Positions 14,861 to 24,226 of a stretch of 36,343 nt of DNA are shown here, piece after piece; position 1 is the first letter of the stretch, and each line of letters opens with the position of its first letter. Where the stretch lies: positions 1-36,343 of the forward strand of contig CAJQNB010000067.1 of the NCBI GenBank assembly GCA_905479575.1, written 5' to 3'. Source of the stretch: an uncultured Pseudophaeobacter sp. (GTDB taxonomy: Bacteria > Pseudomonadota > Alphaproteobacteria > Rhodobacterales > Rhodobacteraceae). The position numbers and the translations under genes were made by a program. The notes beneath the pieces were generated by a model. It did no database searches, had not been told where the DNA came from, and saw only the letters and a list, made by a program, of their open reading frames with translations.

Positions 14861-17800
14861 TTGCGCTTTTCAAAACTCAGGCTTACTGGCTTTAAAAGCT
14901 TTGTTGACCCGACCGATCTGATCATCGGGGACGGGTTGACTGGCGTGGTTGGTCCCAATGGCTGTGGCAAGTCGAACTTGCTGGAGGCTTTGCGCTGGGT
15001 GATGGGCGAGACCCGTGCCAAGGCGATGCGAGGCGGCGGCATGGAAGACGTGATCTTTGCCGGCACCACCTCGCGGTCGGCCCGCAATTTTGCCGAGGTG
15101 AACCTGCTGATTGATAACTCGGACCGGTTGGCACCGTCGGGGTTCAACGAGGCGGATCAGTTGGAAATTGTCCGTCGCATCACCCGCGATGTGGGCAGTG
15201 CCTATAAATCCAACGGTAAAGATGTGCGGGCGCGGGATGTGCAGATGCTCTTTGCCGATGCCTCTACCGGGGCGCATTCTCCGGCCTTGGTGCGGCAGGG
15301 ACAGATTTCGGAATTGATCAATGCCAAGCCCAAGGCCCGCCGTCGCATTCTGGAAGAGGCTGCGGGTATCTCCGGCCTGTACCAGCGGCGCCATGAGGCG
15401 GAGCTGAAGCTAAAAAACACCGAACAGAACCTGTTGCGGGTGGATGATGTGGTGGAGCAGCTGGCGGGCCAGCTGGGGCAATTGGCGCGTCAGGCCCGAC
15501 AGGCGCAGCGCTATCGTGATATCGGTGAAAAGCTGCGGCTGGCAGAGGGGATGTTACTGTACCGACGCTGGCGCGAGGCGGATGATGCCCGGCTGACTGC
15601 GGAGCAGGACCTGACCATTCGCTTGACCCAGGCGGCCAAGGGCGAGGCCCTGTCGCGGGCTGCGGCAGCCAATCGCGCCGAGGCCGAAGAAGGCCTGCCA
15701 CCGCTGCGCGAAGAACAGGCCATTGCCGCCGCCATTTTGCAGCGATTGGTGGTGCAGCGCGACTCGCTGGGCGATCAGGAGGCACAGGCACGCCAGACCA
15801 TCGAACGGTTGGTCAGCCGTATCCAGCAGCTGGGCAATGATATTGACCGTGAGGGCGGGCTCAACCGCGATGCCGGAGAGACGATTGAGCGGCTGGACTG
15901 GGAACAAAAGGAATTGGCCAAGGCCAGTGAGGGCCATGATGAGCGGTTAAGCGAGGCGGGCGCCTTGGCGCGGGAAGCGGCAACGATCCTGGAGGCGCGC
16001 GAAGATCATCTCACCCAGTTGACCGAAGATGTGGCGCGCCTGTCGGCGCGGTATCAATCGGCGCTGCGTCTGGTCGAGGATTGCAAGCGCACCTTGGCGC
16101 GGGCTGAAAGCGAAGGTGCGGCAGCGCAGCAGGCGCAGGATCAGGCCGGGGAAGCCCTGGAGCTGGCAGGGGAAGGATTTGAGGCGGCTTTGGCCACCGA
16201 GGAAGAAGCCCGCGAAGCCGTGGAAATGGCGGAGGAAGCCCTGGCTGCGGCGGATGAGCTGCGCACGGAAACCCAGGCTTTGGAATCCGCCGCACGGGCG
16301 CAACGCTCTGAGGCGGAAGGGGCGTTGGGGGCGATCCGGGCCGAGGTAACAGCGCTGGCAAAGCTATTGGAGCGGGACACCGCTGAACGGGGGCAAATTC
16401 TGGATGCGCTGAGCGTCGCCCCTGGCTATGAAAAGGCGCTGGGCGCGGCGTTGGCGGATGATCTGCGCGCCCCTTTGGCGGCGGTAGACGGGCCAACGGG
16501 CTGGGTCGCGCTGCCGGCCTATGCCCGCGATGTGCCGCTGCCTGACGGGGTGGAGCCTTTGGCCAAACATGTGTCCGGTCCTGAGGCCCTGGCGCGCCGG
16601 ATTGGTCAGATTGGCCTTGTTGACAGTGATACCGCCCGTGGGATGCAGGCGCAGCTGCAGCCCGGTCAGAGATTGGTGACGCTGGAGGGTGATATCTGGC
16701 GCTGGGATGGGTACCGGGCTTGGGCCGAAGACGCGCCCAGTGCCGCGGCGCTGCGGCTGGAACAGCTGAACCGGCTGGAGGCGCTGAAGCAAGAACTGGA
16801 GCAGGTCAGCGCCAAGGCCGATGGCACCCGCGCGGCGCATGAAACACTGATCCGTCGGCTGGAAGAGGTGACCCAGGCGGATCAGAACGCGCGACAGGCG
16901 CGCCGGGTTGCGGATCAACGGGTGGCCGATGCCGCCCGCGCGCTCAGCCGGGCGGAGGCCGAGCGCAATCTGGCCGAGGGCAAGCTGGAGACATTGGGCA
17001 TTGCGGTGACGCGCCACAGTGAAGATGCGATGAATGCCCGGCTGCAATTGGCAGAGGCGGAGACGGCGCAGGCGGATCTTGGCGATCTGGATGCGGCGCG
17101 GGCTGGGGTCGAAGACGTCAAACAGGGGGTGGAAGCCGCCCGGATCACCATGCTCACCCATCGCTCAGCCCATGATGAGCTGCGTCGCGACGGCGAGGCC
17201 CGCACCAAACGGGCCCAGCAAGTGACCAAGGATCTGTCGGGCTGGCGGCACCGGTTGGAAACCGCAGAGCGACGCATCGAAGAGCTGGCCGAACGCCGCG
17301 AAGCCTCGCAGGAGGAGTTGGAAGAGGCCCATGCGGTGCCTGCGGAGATTGCTGAAAAACGCGAAGAGCTGAACGAAGCCATCGCGGAGGCGGAAGCGCG
17401 CAAGACCACCGCCTCGGACGCCTTGATCGCAGCAGAGACCGCGCTGCGCGAATTGGTGCAGATCGAACGTGAGTCTGAACGGCTTGCCTCGGAAGGGCGC
17501 GAGGCGCGGGCGCGCTCTGAAGCCCTGTGTGAGGCGGCGCGTGAAACCGTGACCCATGCGGCTGAACGGATCAGCGAAGACCAGAATTGTAGCCCGCAGG
17601 CGCTGCTGGAACAGCTGGAGGTCAGCCCCGACCAGATGCCAGGGGCAGAGGAGCTGGAGGCCGAAGTCAACCGGCACAAGCGGCAACGGGATGCGCTGGG
17701 GGCGGTGAACCTGCGCGCCGAAGAAGACGCACGGGAAATCCAGACAGAACATGATGAGCTGGTCTCGGAAAAAGCCGACCTGGAAGAGGCGATCAAGACC

Positions 17801-18316
17801 CTGCGCAGCGGTATTGCCAGTCTCAACCGCGAGGGGCGCGAGCGGTTGCTCACCGCGTTTGAAGAGGTAAACGCCAGCTTTGCAAATCTCTTTACCCATC
17901 TGTTCGGCGGCGGCGAGGCCAATCTGGTGATGGTGGAAAGCGATGACCCGCTGGACGCCGGTTTGGAGATCATGTGCCAGCCACCGGGCAAAAAGCTTTC
18001 GACGCTGTCGCTGTTGTCCGGTGGCGAGCAGACCCTCACCGCCATGGCGCTGATCTTTGCGGTCTTCCTGTCCAACCCAGCGCCGATCTGTGTGCTGGAC
18101 GAGGTGGACGCGCCGCTGGATGACGCCAATGTCACCCGGTTCTGTGACCTGCTGGACGAGATGTGCCGCCAGACTGAAACACGGTTTTTGATTATCACCC
18201 ACCATGCGGTTACCATGGCGCGAATGGACCGGTTGTTCGGCGTTACCATGCAGGAAAAAGGCGTCAGCCAATTGGTCTCGGTTGACCTGAAAAAGGCAGA
18301 AGCTCTTGTCGCATAG
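14861..18316 (+). CDS. smc: Chromosome segregation protein SMC
   Basis: The 1151-residue ATPase of the bacterial condensin, which folds and separates chromosomes together with ScpA and ScpB. It shows the N-terminal ATPase half (Walker A GPNGCGKSN, 31-39; Q-loop region around RQGQISELINAKP), a first Ala/Glu-rich coiled coil (about 165-500), the hinge (about 515-650, GYEKALGAALADDLRAPL), a second coiled coil to about 990, and the C-terminal half with the ABC signature LSGGEQTL (about 1053) and Walker B CVLDEVDAPLDD (about 1077). The start is TTG 14861, with AGGGG five bases upstream. The usual length and all ATPase motifs suggest an active protein. Confidence 0.97.
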   Translation: MRFSKLRLTGFKSFVDPTDLIIGDGLTGVVGPNGCGKSNLLEALRWVMGETRAKAMRGGGMEDVIFAGTTSRSARNFAEVNLLIDNSDRLAPSGFNEADQLEIVRRITRDVGSAYKSNGKDVRARDVQMLFADASTGAHSPALVRQGQISELINAKPKARRRILEEAAGISGLYQRRHEAELKLKNTEQNLLRVDDVVEQLAGQLGQLARQARQAQRYRDIGEKLRLAEGMLLYRRWREADDARLTAEQDLTIRLTQAAKGEALSRAAAANRAEAEEGLPPLREEQAIAAAILQRLVVQRDSLGDQEAQARQTIERLVSRIQQLGNDIDREGGLNRDAGETIERLDWEQKELAKASEGHDERLSEAGALAREAATILEAREDHLTQLTEDVARLSARYQSALRLVEDCKRTLARAESEGAAAQQAQDQAGEALELAGEGFEAALATEEEAREAVEMAEEALAAADELRTETQALESAARAQRSEAEGALGAIRAEVTALAKLLERDTAERGQILDALSVAPGYEKALGAALADDLRAPLAAVDGPTGWVALPAYARDVPLPDGVEPLAKHVSGPEALARRIGQIGLVDSDTARGMQAQLQPGQRLVTLEGDIWRWDGYRAWAEDAPSAAALRLEQLNRLEALKQELEQVSAKADGTRAAHETLIRRLEEVTQADQNARQARRVADQRVADAARALSRAEAERNLAEGKLETLGIAVTRHSEDAMNARLQLAEAETAQADLGDLDAARAGVEDVKQGVEAARITMLTHRSAHDELRRDGEARTKRAQQVTKDLSGWRHRLETAERRIEELAERREASQEELEEAHAVPAEIAEKREELNEAIAEAEARKTTASDALIAAETALRELVQIERESERLASEGREARARSEALCEAARETVTHAAERISEDQNCSPQALLEQLEVSPDQMPGAEELEAEVNRHKRQRDALGAVNLRAEEDAREIQTEHDELVSEKADLEEAIKTLRSGIASLNREGRERLLTAFEEVNASFANLFTHLFGGGEANLVMVESDDPLDAGLEIMCQPPGKKLSTLSLLSGGEQTLTAMALIFAVFLSNPAPICVLDEVDAPLDDANVTRFCDLLDEMCRQTETRFLIITHHAVTMARMDRLFGVTMQEKGVSQLVSVDLKKAEALVA

Positions 18317-18491
18317 GCGAAAATTGAGAAACCAGGAGTCATGAAATGTACACTTTGGTTTTGGGCTACGGGGGAAAACAACTCATAATTCCACCCTTGC
18401 ACGCCGGGTACAGCTCTACGTAACTAGCTGGTGGGAATGACGGCTTGTGATCTTAGAGCCAGCATTTAAACAAACACAATTGGAGAGAACT

Positions 18492-18959
18492 ATGAAACTG
18501 AAAAATCTCTTTGCGGTTGCAGCTCTTGCAATCAGCCCCCTTGCCGTACAGGCAGAAAACCTGACCGCCCGACAGTCCAGCAGCATCGAAGGGTTCTTTC
18601 TGGATGAAGGCTCTAGCGTTGAAGTTCTGGTCGATAATGTGGGGGATCCGCAGCTGAACGTCGAGCACTATGGCAGCGAATTCACGATTTTTTACTATGG
18701 CTGTGAAGACAACACCAATTGCGATTCCATCCAGTTCTATTCCGGGTATGCCACAGATGGGTCTGTCCGGTTGAAGACCGTCAACAACTTTAACGCTGAA
18801 AAACGCTGGGTTCGCGCCTATGTTGCCGAGGACGGATCAACCAAGCTTGAGATGGATGTATATATGGGTGACGGCGGCATCAGCGCCGATGATTTTGCCA
18901 CAGCGGTGGGGCTCTGGTCGCGCCTGATGGGCGACTTTGAAGAGCTCATCGACTATTGA
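18492..18959 (+). CDS. Secreted YbjN-domain protein
   Basis: A 155-residue protein with a signal peptide (MKLKNLFAVAALAISPLAVQA, cleaved after residue 21) and a YbjN-type domain: VDNVGDPQLNVEHYG, FTIFYYGCEDNTNCDSIQFY, and KRWVRAYVAEDGSTKLEMDV. The two cysteines in the CxxxxNC pattern may form a disulfide in the periplasm. YbjN proteins are linked to stress and motility control in enterobacteria, but the function of the exported alphaproteobacterial versions is unknown. GGAGAG precedes ATG 18492; an upstream in-frame ATG at 18447 would bury the signal peptide and is rejected. A strong terminator follows. Confidence 0.82.
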   Translation: MKLKNLFAVAALAISPLAVQAENLTARQSSSIEGFFLDEGSSVEVLVDNVGDPQLNVEHYGSEFTIFYYGCEDNTNCDSIQFYSGYATDGSVRLKTVNNFNAEKRWVRAYVAEDGSTKLEMDVYMGDGGISADDFATAVGLWSRLMGDFEELIDY

Positions 18960-19002
18960 GTGACGCCTAAAAGCCTGGGTTCGCGGCTTGAAGGTTATTC
19001 AG

Positions 19003-19033
19003 AAAGGGGCATGAATAGTCATGCCCCTTTTTT
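19003..19033 (+). terminator. Rho-independent terminator between ybjN-like and mltB-like genes
   Basis: AAAGGGGCATGA and TCATGCCCCTTT form a perfect 12-pair stem with the loop ATAG, followed by TTT. The stem carries A-runs on one side and T-runs on the other, so it can end transcription of both converging genes. Confidence 0.93.
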
Positions 19034-19069
19034 GTATCAGTACCTGGCGTTTGCAGACCTGCTGCCGCG

Positions 19070-20239
19070 TTACAGACGGTTCAGCAGCGCAGGTGTTGGC
19101 CAGGCATCAGCTGGAAGACCCAGGCGCTGTTGCTCGCTTTGAACTGCGGCGCGTGTCTTGGCACCAAGAATACCGTCAATCTTGCCAACATCATGGCCCA
19201 GGCGCTGCAGTTTCTGCTGCAGCTGTTTCATCTGGGCACCGACAAGCCCCTGATCGGGCTTGCCTGCGGTGTAGATCGATGCGCCCTCTAACCGATTGGC
19301 AAAATAGGCAGCGGTCAAAACATAGGTAAAGCTCTGATTCCACTCAAAATAGACGTCGAAATTGGGATAGGCGAGGAACGCCGGTCCCTTGTGTCCCTGG
19401 GGCAAAAGCAGCGAGGCCTTCAGGGAGCCAGTCGCCAGGGAGCCGTCTTTGGCGCGCAGCCCCATGCGCTGCCACTCCTTGACCGAGAGTTTGGTATCGG
19501 TGCCGGATTTTGACAGGTCAAGATCAGCAGGAATGGTGACTTCTTGCAGCCAGGGTTGCCCGGCTTGCCAGCCGAGATGCGACAGCATCTTGCCGCCGGA
19601 CATCAGCGCATCCGGGGCAGAGGTTTTGAGGCTGACATGGCCATTCCCATCGGCATCGACGCCATTATCAAGAATATCCTGCGGCAGCATCTGCACCATG
19701 CCGATCTCACCGGCCCAGGCGCCAGTGGTGCGGGCGGGGTCAAAATTGCCGCGTTTGTACAGTTCAAGGGCGGCAAAGATTTGCGGCCGGAACAGCTCGG
19801 GGCGGCGGCAATCATGGGCCAGGGTGATTAGCGCGTTGCGGGTGTTGAAATCCCCCTGAAAGCTGCCGTAGTCGGTCTCAAAGGCCCAAAAGGCCAGCAA
19901 TACGCCACGGTTGATGCCATAGGTGGTTTCAATCCGGCGAAAGGTGCTGTCGTATTTTTCGGCCATCGCCCGGCCCCGGTTGATGCGGCTTTGCGATATC
20001 AGGTGGCGGGAAAACTCGATAAAGGGTTTCTGGAACACCCCCTGCGCCCGATCCGCCCTCAGAACTTTGGGGTCCTGGCTGGCGCCTTTGAAAAAGCCGT
20101 TGACGGTTGCCCTGTCATATCCCGCAGTCAGGGCTTCCTGCTTGAGTGATTTGACAAAGCCGGAAAAGCTGCCGCCACATTGGGCAAAAGCGGTTGCTGG
20201 CACCATGAGGGCAGCAAGGGCGAGAGGCAAAATGCGCAT
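19070..20239 (-). CDS. Lytic murein transglycosylase, MltB type (GH103) with PG-binding domain
   Basis: A 389-residue periplasmic enzyme that cleaves peptidoglycan glycan strands to give 1,6-anhydro-muropeptides. Signal peptide MRILPLALAALMVPATAFA (1-19). The GH103/SLT2 domain covers about 25-315, with the catalytic Glu E121 in AFWAFETDYGSFQG, and GEIGMVQMLPQDIL and YPNFDVYFEWNQS further on. A peptidoglycan_binding_1 domain (about 330-388, LQQKLQRLGHDVGKIDGILG) ends the protein. ATG 20239 is chosen because it starts the signal peptide. It lies 40 bases after cbiB on the same strand and may be read through from it. Confidence 0.92.
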   Translation of the reverse strand: MRILPLALAALMVPATAFAQCGGSFSGFVKSLKQEALTAGYDRATVNGFFKGASQDPKVLRADRAQGVFQKPFIEFSRHLISQSRINRGRAMAEKYDSTFRRIETTYGINRGVLLAFWAFETDYGSFQGDFNTRNALITLAHDCRRPELFRPQIFAALELYKRGNFDPARTTGAWAGEIGMVQMLPQDILDNGVDADGNGHVSLKTSAPDALMSGGKMLSHLGWQAGQPWLQEVTIPADLDLSKSGTDTKLSVKEWQRMGLRAKDGSLATGSLKASLLLPQGHKGPAFLAYPNFDVYFEWNQSFTYVLTAAYFANRLEGASIYTAGKPDQGLVGAQMKQLQQKLQRLGHDVGKIDGILGAKTRAAVQSEQQRLGLPADAWPTPALLNRL

Positions 20240-20279
20240 GGCGGGCAGTCCTTGATGAAGCTCTAAAACATCGTATGTG

Positions 20280-21227
20280 CTAAAAGATGACCGCAAAAGC
20301 AACCAATAGCCCGACCCCAATAGCCCAAGACATCCAAAGAATATCACAACAGCGCAAAATTGCAGGGCCGGTGATGCTTTTGCTGCCGGGGGCGTTGACC
20401 CAGGAAAAATCGTGCATTTCCCCGTCGTAAGACCGTGGCCCCGCCAGGGACAGCCCCAGCGCGCGCGCCATTGCCGCCTCGGGCCAGCCGGCATTGGGGG
20501 AGCGATGTTTGGCCGCGTCCCGGGCAATCGCAGGCCACGCGCGCAGCACTCCGCCGGCCAGCGCAATTATCACACCGGTCAGCCGCGCCGGGATCAGATT
20601 GACCAGATCATCCAGCCGTGCCGTGGCCCAGCCAAAGTCCTGGTAGCGGGGGGTGCGATAGCCAATCATGCTGTCGCTGGTGTTGATCATCTTATAGGCA
20701 ATCAATCCGGGCAGCCCGGCCAGCAGGAACCAAAAAGCCGGAGCGATAACCCCGTCGGACATATTCTCGGATCCGCTCTCGATGGCGGAGCGGGCGACCT
20801 GGGGGCCGGTCATCGTGTCGGTGTCGCGGCTGACAATCATGGCAACCGCCTGACGCCCCTGTCCCAGCGACTGCGACAACCCATCTGCGACGGCGCGCAG
20901 GTGTTCAACCAGCGAACGCTGCGCGATCAGGATGGCAGCGACCAGCAGCTCGACCAGGGGACCAAACAGGGACAATAGCCAGCCAACCCCCAGCCCTAGG
21001 CAGACCAGCAGGGTGATTGCAGCAACGCCCTTGGCGCGTTTGGCCCAGTCCCTGCCTAAGTGCGTCTCGGGGGGCGTATCAGGGTCTGTATTCAGACGCG
21101 CCTCCAGCCAGGATACAGACTTTCCCATCAAAACAGCCGGATGGGGCAGGCGTGACCAGAGCCAGTCCGGCTCTCCCAAGGCGGCGTCCAGCACTAGGGC
21201 GAGCAAAAGGATCTCAGCAGTGTTCAT
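20280..21227 (-). CDS. cbiB: Adenosylcobinamide-phosphate synthase CbiB/CobD
   Basis: A 315-residue membrane enzyme that attaches the aminopropanol (phosphate) arm to adenosylcobyric acid during vitamin B12 synthesis. The start [23 protein letters not shown], with HPAVLMG, and later [20 protein letters not shown] and [32 protein letters not shown] are the family hallmarks (quoted in parts). Four to five membrane helices are visible. ATG 21227 overlaps the stop of the upstream cobC-like gene as ATGA, so the two are translationally coupled. The enzyme is called CobD in the aerobic pathway and CbiB in the anaerobic one. Confidence 0.93.
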   Translation of the reverse strand: MNTAEILLLALVLDAALGEPDWLWSRLPHPAVLMGKSVSWLEARLNTDPDTPPETHLGRDWAKRAKGVAAITLLVCLGLGVGWLLSLFGPLVELLVAAILIAQRSLVEHLRAVADGLSQSLGQGRQAVAMIVSRDTDTMTGPQVARSAIESGSENMSDGVIAPAFWFLLAGLPGLIAYKMINTSDSMIGYRTPRYQDFGWATARLDDLVNLIPARLTGVIIALAGGVLRAWPAIARDAAKHRSPNAGWPEAAMARALGLSLAGPRSYDGEMHDFSWVNAPGSKSITGPAILRCCDILWMSWAIGVGLLVAFAVIF

Positions 21228-22198
21228 AGGGCTGCCTCCAGCCGCTCCCAGCCATGTTGCGGTGGCAGGCCCAGGCGGATGTAGGTTGTTGAATAGGGGA
21301 AGATACGGCTCCAGATATGGGCCTTGGCGAGCCGCTCTTGCCACTGTGCTGCATCTGCGACCTGGTACAGGCGAAACAGATCAGTGCCGCCCACCACTGT
21401 GGCGCCGCGCGTGGTTGCCAAGCGATCAAGCCGCTGGGCATCACGGGCAAGGCTCTGGCGGGTCTGATCGGCCCAGTCCTGGTCCTGCAGCGCCTGCAGG
21501 CCGGTCTTCAGCGCCGGGCCTGAAACGGCCCAGGGCCCCTGCAGTTGCGCCAGCCGTTGTAGCAGGTCGGGATCGCCAATGGCAAAGCCCAGCCGCATCC
21601 CCGCAAGACCCCAGAATTTGCCAAAACTCTTGAGCACGATGACGCCGGGTTTGGCGGCCAGATGCATGAGGCTTTGATCAGGGAAAATATCGCAAAAGCT
21701 CTCATCTATGATGCACAGCGGCGCGGTGATCTCTTCTGCCTGCCACAGGCGCCCATCCGGGTTGTTTGGATGCACCGCAACACAGGCTTCGGCAGGGCCG
21801 CTGCCAGAGATGGTCCAGCCGTGATTGGCAAAGGCAGCGGCATGTTCATTGTAGGTCGGGGTTTCGATTCTGGCCCAACGTGGATCCGCAAGCCCCGGCA
21901 ACAGCGCAATCAGGGCAGAGGCCCCGGGCGCGGGCAACACAGCAGCCTCGGCGGGCACGTTCCAGAACCGCCGCGCCGCTTGTTCAAGTTCTGCACTGGC
22001 GGCGGTATCCGGCAGCGCTGTCCAGTCCGAAGCGTCAAAAGCGGGCAGCGGATAAGGGCAGGGGTTGATCCCCGTTGACAGATCAATCCAATCGGCGCGG
22101 TTGCCGCCGTAGTGCTGGATGGCTGCGCTCAGATTGCCGCCATGGTCGCGCAGGGTGGCGCCTGTTTCAACCAGGCTCTCAGTAACATCGGCCGACAT
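21224..22198 (-). CDS. cobC: Threonine-phosphate decarboxylase-like CobC/CobD aminotransferase
   Basis: A 324-residue PLP enzyme related to histidinol-phosphate aminotransferases. It should decarboxylate L-threonine phosphate to the aminopropanol phosphate that CbiB uses. It starts with [14 protein letters not shown] and [14 protein letters not shown], typical of CobC, and carries the PLP lysine K194 in [28 protein letters not shown] is the cofactor-contacting NPDG segment. ATG 22198 with GGGGG upstream is preferred over TTG 22210. The pairing with cbiB supports the role. No cobalamin riboswitch is visible upstream. Confidence 0.9.
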   Translation of the reverse strand: MSADVTESLVETGATLRDHGGNLSAAIQHYGGNRADWIDLSTGINPCPYPLPAFDASDWTALPDTAASAELEQAARRFWNVPAEAAVLPAPGASALIALLPGLADPRWARIETPTYNEHAAAFANHGWTISGSGPAEACVAVHPNNPDGRLWQAEEITAPLCIIDESFCDIFPDQSLMHLAAKPGVIVLKSFGKFWGLAGMRLGFAIGDPDLLQRLAQLQGPWAVSGPALKTGLQALQDQDWADQTRQSLARDAQRLDRLATTRGATVVGGTDLFRLYQVADAAQWQERLAKAHIWSRIFPYSTTYIRLGLPPQHGWERLEAAL

Positions 22199-22264
22199 GG
22201 AAACCCCCAACCTGCTATCCCCGCCACAGCCGTTGGCCTGGCTGTGTTTCTATGAAACAGGAGC

Positions 22265-22297
22265 CGCGATAAGGCAAGCGAGCTTTGCCTTATCGCG
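22265..22297 (-). terminator. Perfect hairpin between the GST gene and cobC
   Basis: CGCGATAAGGCAA (22265-22277) pairs perfectly with TTGCCTTATCGCG (22285-22297) over a 7-base loop. It lies after the GST stop and before cobC, both on the minus strand. It may end GST transcription, but only a short T-rich stretch follows, so an mRNA-processing or attenuating role is possible. Confidence 0.55.
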
Positions 22298-22372
22298 CAG
22301 GAGTTCTTGCCTCGGTGGCTGAGGCTTTACCCTTAGGTGTCAGGCGGGTCCGGCAGAGCCGGCTGTGCGGCT

Positions 22373-23347
22373 TTAGCCGCGGCCGTGGGGCTCTAGCCAG
22401 TCGATGTCCGGGTTCACGGGCAGGATGCGGTTTGGATTAATGGTGTCATGGCTGTAGTGGTAGTGCCGCACAATATGCTGCATGCCCACCGTCGCCTGTA
22501 CGCCCGGATACTGGTACAGCTCGCGGCAATAGGCCCAGAGGTTGGGGTAGTCGATGATCCGCTTCTTGTTGCATTTGAAATGCAGATGATACACCGGATC
22601 AAACCGCAGCAATGTGGTAAACAGGCGCCAGTCGGCTTCGGTCAGCTGGGTGCCCATCAGATACCGATGCTGCGACAGCAGATCCTCCAGCCAGTCCAGC
22701 GAGTCAAACAGAGGCCCCACGGCGGCATCATAGGCGTCTTGTGAGGTGGCAAAGCCGCATTTGTAGACGCCGTTGTTGACCGTATCATAGATCCGACTGT
22801 TCACCGCCTCGATGGGTTCGCGCAGCTCTTCTGGCCAGAAATCAAGGTCGTTTCCTGTGATACCGTCAAAGGCCGAATTGAACATGCGGATGATATCGGC
22901 GCTCTCGTTTGAGACGATGGTCTCAAGGGTTTTGTCCCACAGTATGGGCACGGTGACGCGGCCGGTGTATTTGGCATCGGCACGGGTGTAGATCTGATGC
23001 GCATGGCTGCTGTCAAACAGGTGATCGCCGGTGGCACCATGGGAGTCGCGCTTGAAGGTCCAGCCTTCGCCCAGCATATCGGGGTGCACGACTGAGATTG
23101 AGATGTGATCCTCCAGCCCCTTGAGGGCGCGAAAGATCAGGGTGCGGTGGGCCCAGGGGCAGGCCAGCGAGACATAAAGATGATACCGACCGCTTTCGGC
23201 CTTAAATCCGTCTTGTCCTGTTGGTCCGGCGCTTCCGTCGGCGGTTACCCAATTGCGAAACTGTGCCTCAGAGCGTTTGAACGCTCCTCCGTTGGATTTG
23301 GTGTCGTACCATTGGTCTTTCCATATTCCGTCAATCAAAAGTCCCAT
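22373..23347 (-). CDS. Glutathionyl-hydroquinone reductase, Xi-class GST (YqjG/ECM4 type)
   Basis: A 324-residue cytoplasmic enzyme that removes glutathione from glutathionyl-hydroquinones, using a second glutathione. The catalytic Cys sits in the ACPWAHRT motif, the hallmark of the Xi class. Thioredoxin-fold elements RYHLYVSLACPWAHR, VPILWDK and SNESADIIRMFN are followed by the all-helical C-terminal domain with FTTLLRFDPVYHLHFKCN. An AAGGAGAG site precedes ATG 23347. It stands alone between cobC and a small unknown gene. Confidence 0.93.
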   Translation of the reverse strand: MGLLIDGIWKDQWYDTKSNGGAFKRSEAQFRNWVTADGSAGPTGQDGFKAESGRYHLYVSLACPWAHRTLIFRALKGLEDHISISVVHPDMLGEGWTFKRDSHGATGDHLFDSSHAHQIYTRADAKYTGRVTVPILWDKTLETIVSNESADIIRMFNSAFDGITGNDLDFWPEELREPIEAVNSRIYDTVNNGVYKCGFATSQDAYDAAVGPLFDSLDWLEDLLSQHRYLMGTQLTEADWRLFTTLLRFDPVYHLHFKCNKKRIIDYPNLWAYCRELYQYPGVQATVGMQHIVRHYHYSHDTINPNRILPVNPDIDWLEPHGRG

Positions 23348-23678
23348 TGATTTCTCTCCTTATCTCGGCAGGTCCGCGGCATGAGTGATTACAGAGACAA
23401 ATAGGCGCAGTTCCTGTCTGGGCCTATCCGTGTTGTCGCGCAGCGCCTCTGCATGGCTGCACATCACGACCCTGTGCCTGCAGGCCTTTCAGCGGTGGTC
23501 GGTCTTGGCGGGTCCTGTCTTCACGCTACCAACGAATAGCGATGTGAACGATTGCGCCGGAGATGTCTCAAAATGTTCACTTGATTTTATCCATTTCTAG
23601 GTCACCTTTGTAGGTAGATACCTAGCCGATCTTGATGCGATTCCCGTCGCTCAACCACTTGCCAAAAGGGCGATTGTT
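23348..23678. other. 331-base divergent spacer
   Basis: The spacer between divergent genes holds no gene I can support. Close to the small unknown gene there is a dyad TAGGT-AGAT-ACCTA (23611-23624) enclosed by CTAGGT (23597-23602) and ACCTAG (23620-23625), and a wider pair GTGAAC (23544-23549) and GTTCAC (23575-23580). These could be operators, but the factor is unknown. Confidence 0.4.
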
Positions 23679-24047
23679 ATGACCACCTATGTGCCAAAAG
23701 CTGTTCAAGAAGCGATGGATGCTGCACGCGTTTCCGGCCTGAAAAAGAAAAGCCGTCTGCGGGTGGCTGTGGAGGGTGGCTATTTCCCGGTACTGCGCAG
23801 CTGGGAAAACGGCTTTTCGGTGGAAGAGGAATTTGTACCGCAGCTGCGGGGCTTGGTTGATCTCTATGAGGGATCACGTCACGTGTCCCAGTGCCTGATT
23901 GTTGCCTCCGAGGCTGAGGGTGGCGAAATGCGCTATGAGTTCAAACGTGAAACCGCCGCGTCTGACACGGCGCCGCTGGATTTCTATCGGGCGCCAAATG
24001 CGCCGGTTGGCCTGCTGGGCAATGAAGGTGCTGAAAGCCGCCTGTAA
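23679..24047 (+). CDS. Small conserved-looking protein of unknown function
   Basis: A 122-residue soluble protein with no signal or membrane segment. I do not recognise the family. The first 40 residues are basic (GLKKKSRLRVAVEGGYFPVL), the middle is predicted to be beta-strand rich (FVPQLRGLVDLYEGSRHVSQ followed by CLIVASEAEGGEMRYEFKR), and the tail is flexible. AAGGG lies about 10 bases before ATG 23679, and a good terminator follows, so it is a stand-alone gene. The regular codon use resembles its neighbours. The strand-rich core with a basic patch might be a ligand- or nucleic acid-binding module, but this is a guess. Confidence 0.7.
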   Translation: MTTYVPKAVQEAMDAARVSGLKKKSRLRVAVEGGYFPVLRSWENGFSVEEEFVPQLRGLVDLYEGSRHVSQCLIVASEAEGGEMRYEFKRETAASDTAPLDFYRAPNAPVGLLGNEGAESRL

Positions 24048-24137
24048 AAAGCTTCGCCTGTAGAAAGTTTCGCCTTTGACCTCCGGCAGGCTGACCAAAT
24101 CAGGGCTTTCCGAGTGGAAACACCTTGGAAAATAGCC

Positions 24138-24169
24138 GACCCGCAGACCTATCGGTTGCGGGTCTTTTT
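24138..24169 (+). terminator. Rho-independent terminator after the 122-aa gene
   Basis: GACCCGCA (24138-24145) pairs with TGCGGGTC (24157-24164), with an inner ACC/GGT extension, and is followed by TTTTT. Confidence 0.88.
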
Positions 24170-24190
24170 CTGTGTGAAGCCTCGTTAGGC

Positions 24191-24226
24191 TCCGATACGC
24201 TCTGATTTTCCGATACGCTCTGATTT
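24191..24226. repeat. Two tandem 18-bp repeats at the L,D-transpeptidase 3' end
   Basis: TCCGATACGCTCTGATTT occurs twice without a gap (24191-24208 and 24209-24226). A third partial copy, TCTGATTT, lies at 24231-24238 inside the coding end of the broken L,D-transpeptidase. The stop codon of that gene overlaps the second repeat, so the array looks like replication slippage outward from the gene end. Confidence 0.85.

Noticed and set aside
14382..14873. 163-codon minus-strand frame in the spacer before smc
   Set aside because: No family motif, no ribosome-binding site and overlap with both flanking genes.
18341..18388. 15-codon frame after smc with AGGAG upstream
   Set aside because: The AGGAG is only two bases from the ATG, and nothing else supports a gene.
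16915..18402. 495-codon open frame antisense to smc
   Set aside because: Ser/Arg-rich composition is typical of the reverse of a GC-rich coding strand; smc on the other strand is certain.
22199..22372. Cobalamin riboswitch before cobC
   Set aside because: The B12 box and the conserved core cannot be found; only simple hairpins are seen.
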